Assembly (NCBI GenBank): GCA_002083985.1
Contig: MTER01000157.1
Location: 1 to 6,352 of the forward strand
DNA: 6,352 nucleotides
Source of the DNA: Candidatus Altarchaeales archaeon A3
GTDB lineage: Archaea; Altiarchaeota; Altiarchaeia; Altiarchaeales; Altiarchaeaceae
Direction of reading: 5' to 3'
The position numbers and the translations under genes were made by a program. Below, piece after piece: positions 4,818 through 6,352 of the stretch; within the stretch, counting starts at the first letter, position 1, and each line of letters begins with the position of its first letter. The notes under the pieces are model-generated. The model did no database searches, was not told the DNA's origin, and saw nothing but the letters and a program-made list of their open reading frames with translations.

Positions 4818-6352
4818 AAATAAACATACCTTTAATCTCGATATGTCTAAGCCATATTCTGACTTGGTGAATCAACTAAAAACTCCTTTATCCAAACTAA
4901 ATGAGAAATGGCTAGAATTTAAAGCATTGTGTGATGCATATCATCATGATCAAGTCACTGAAGATTTTGTAAAGTCCGTTGTTAAAGAGAGGGATCATTT
5001 AAAAATTGTACCAAATAATAGTGTAGCCGAGGATCATCTGGCACTATTCCTCTTCAAAAAACACCCTTCCCCAGCAAGATTAAGAAGAATATGGAGAACT
5101 ACAAAGGAATTTTTTGATTCGTGTATAAAAGAAATTTTTGAAAATGGAGAAAGTTACATAACAAATATTAGGGATGAAAAGGATTATGAAGAGTTGAAAA
5201 AATTGCGGTTTTCACGAATTCAAATAGCAACCGAGGATAGAAAAGAGGTACTTTCAGGAACTTATGAAGGAAGTATAGAAAATGATATATCTAACTTGGT
5301 TTTATACTATGACTATAATAGAAAAACATTTATCAGTATTTGTAACCTGCAACCACATAAAAATATAGAACAAAAATTCAAAGAATTATCTGGAAAAACT
5401 CTAAAAATTAAGAGCCAGACCACAGACAAAGCATCAGAAATATTTTTAAAAATAGAAAAGATAAAATTTGATGATAAAAAATATCTGCCGTTTGTTGAGA
5501 TTTCTAACTTTCCATCCAAACTTCAGGTAATTGTTCCTGCAAGTTCTGCATTTGATATTGCTAAAAAAATTAAAGAAAAATATGAAACAGAGTTCAGTAA
5601 AGTACGAAATAGATTGTCTTTTCATATAGGAATTGTATATATGCACAAAAAGCATCCAATCTACAGTGCATTAGAAGCATCCGAAAGAATAGTTGATGTA
5701 AAAAGAACGATGGAAAAATTTGAAGTTGCAGATATAAAAAAGAAATGTGACGTATGTGAAATTACATTAAAAAATGACCAAGATGCAACAATCACAATAA
5801 CTGTCCCGACAATAACCGGAGATAAAAACGTTTGTGATAATTACTATCCTTTTTATATAGTTAATGAAGGCCTAAATGTGAAGGAAAGAGAAACATATTT
5901 TCAAACTTATATCCGGGATGAAGAAAATATTCTGAAAGTTGATTTAGTTCATGTAAAGGATTTAAAGCAAGGGGATAAAATTATGTATGATCCAAGCTAT
6001 TTTGATTTTCAATTCCTCGACACTTCAGCAAGGCGATTTGAAATAATTATAAATAAAGACACAAATAAAAGAAAACATGATATTTTTGGCAAAAAAGGAC
6101 CAAAGCCATATTATCTTGAAGATATAGATAATTTCACAAAGTTATGGGAAATCCTCAATGATAAGAGTTATAATATAACTTCAAGCCAGATAAATAATTT
6201 AAGTGCACTGCTTACTTCAAAAATCCAAGAATGGAATCTTGAAGACAAGAAGCTGGATAGCATCCCAGAATTCGTGAATCTGGTTGAAAATTCAATTGTA
6301 AATATTTTTAGGATGGACAAAAAAGATGATAAGTTTAAATTCATCAAAAATG
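4801..6352 (+). CDS. csx11: C-terminal half of Csx11 (Cas10-type), frameshifted relative to its N-terminal half; runs off the window
   Basis: The frame is open from ATG 4801 (preceded by TGA 4798-4800) to the window end, 517 codons without a stop. It carries KHPSPARLRRIWRTTKEFF (87-105), a Csx11-type segment. It also carries the remainder of the second palm: NFPSKLQVIVPASSAFDIAK (236-255), then NRLSFHIGIVYMHKKHP (270-286) and YSALEASERIVDV. In Cas10 proteins the first of these carries GGDD before the 'xxVVPA' strand; here it is FPSK, so the cyclase site is absent. A CDVC pair (316-319) and C345 follow. It overlaps the upstream frame by 17 nt, and together they give the roughly 1,000-residue length expected for Csx11. 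The break is inside the palm fold, after the first strand and helix, so it reads as a frameshift (+1) between 4801 and 4814 rather than a domain-boundary split. Separate translation from ATG 4801 is possible, but no clear Shine-Dalgarno precedes it. Confidence 0.85.
   Translation, partial: MARKNKNKHTFNLDMSKPYSDLVNQLKTPLSKLNEKWLEFKALCDAYHHDQVTEDFVKSVVKERDHLKIVPNNSVAEDHLALFLFKKHPSPARLRRIWRTTKEFFDSCIKEIFENGESYITNIRDEKDYEELKKLRFSRIQIATEDRKEVLSGTYEGSIENDISNLVLYYDYNRKTFISICNLQPHKNIEQKFKELSGKTLKIKSQTTDKASEIFLKIEKIKFDDKKYLPFVEISNFPSKLQVIVPASSAFDIAKKIKEKYETEFSKVRNRLSFHIGIVYMHKKHPIYSALEASERIVDVKRTMEKFEVADIKKKCDVCEITLKNDQDATITITVPTITGDKNVCDNYYPFYIVNEGLNVKERETYFQTYIRDEENILKVDLVHVKDLKQGDKIMYDPSYFDFQFLDTSARRFEIIINKDTNKRKHDIFGKKGPKPYYLEDIDNFTKLWEILNDKSYNITSSQINNLSALLTSKIQEWNLEDKKLDSIPEFVNLVENSIVNIFRMDKKDDKFKFIKN

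Noticed and set aside
1..6352. CRISPR array, tRNA or rRNA genes
   Set aside because: No regularly spaced repeats and no cloverleaf or conserved rRNA segments were seen. The only tandem repeats are the two short coding ones.
4801..6352. The 4801 frame as an independent gene rather than the rest of Csx11
   Set aside because: It begins in the middle of a palm fold whose first strand and helix lie at the end of the upstream frame, and its motifs continue the Cas10 order. A split gene cannot be excluded, but an unrelated gene can.

Overview
The window is a single head-to-tail operon on the + strand, AT-rich (roughly one third G+C by eye). It encodes part of a type III CRISPR-Cas effector module with an AbiE-type (type IV) toxin-antitoxin pair embedded in it. 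No minus-strand gene, RNA gene or CRISPR array is visible. The Csx11-type Cas10 protein and the GAGGTGAT ribosome binding site fit a methanogen-like euryarchaeon best. Csx11 also occurs in bacteria, so this assignment is an inference.

Layout: (1) 3-821, the 3' part of a Cmr1-like RAMP gene cut by the window edge. (2) 811-1673, a second RAMP gene of the Cmr6 kind, interrupted by a frameshift: its N-terminal part stops at 1479 and its glycine-rich C-terminus continues in another frame to 1673. (3) 1673-2536, abiEi, the winged-helix antitoxin/repressor. (4) 2538-4817, one 759-residue frame in which an AbiEii nucleotidyltransferase toxin (about residues 1-262) runs without a stop into the N-terminal half of Csx11 (HD domain, first palm, zinc ribbon, start of the second palm). 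(5) 4801-6352, the rest of Csx11, in a different frame and running off the window end. It is fully open, with no stop codon.

Two things stand out. First, the toxin of a TA pair is fused in frame to the large subunit of a CRISPR effector, and the pair sits exactly between the stop of one cas gene and the start of the next. A near-identical 14/15-base sequence lies at both edges of the inserted module, and a relict ribosome binding site and start for csx11 appear to survive inside the fused frame. Second, both cas genes next to the TA pair carry frameshifts while the TA parts are open. This means recent decay of the cas module, assembly indels, or a genuinely split/recoded Csx11. The second palm has lost the GGDD cyclase motif (FPSK is found there), so cyclic oligoadenylate synthesis is unlikely, while HD-nuclease residues are retained.

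Genes are packed tightly: an 11-nt overlap, a TAATG overlap, a 1-nt gap and a 17-nt overlap. One transcript with translational coupling is likely. There is no gene-free stretch over 300 bases.
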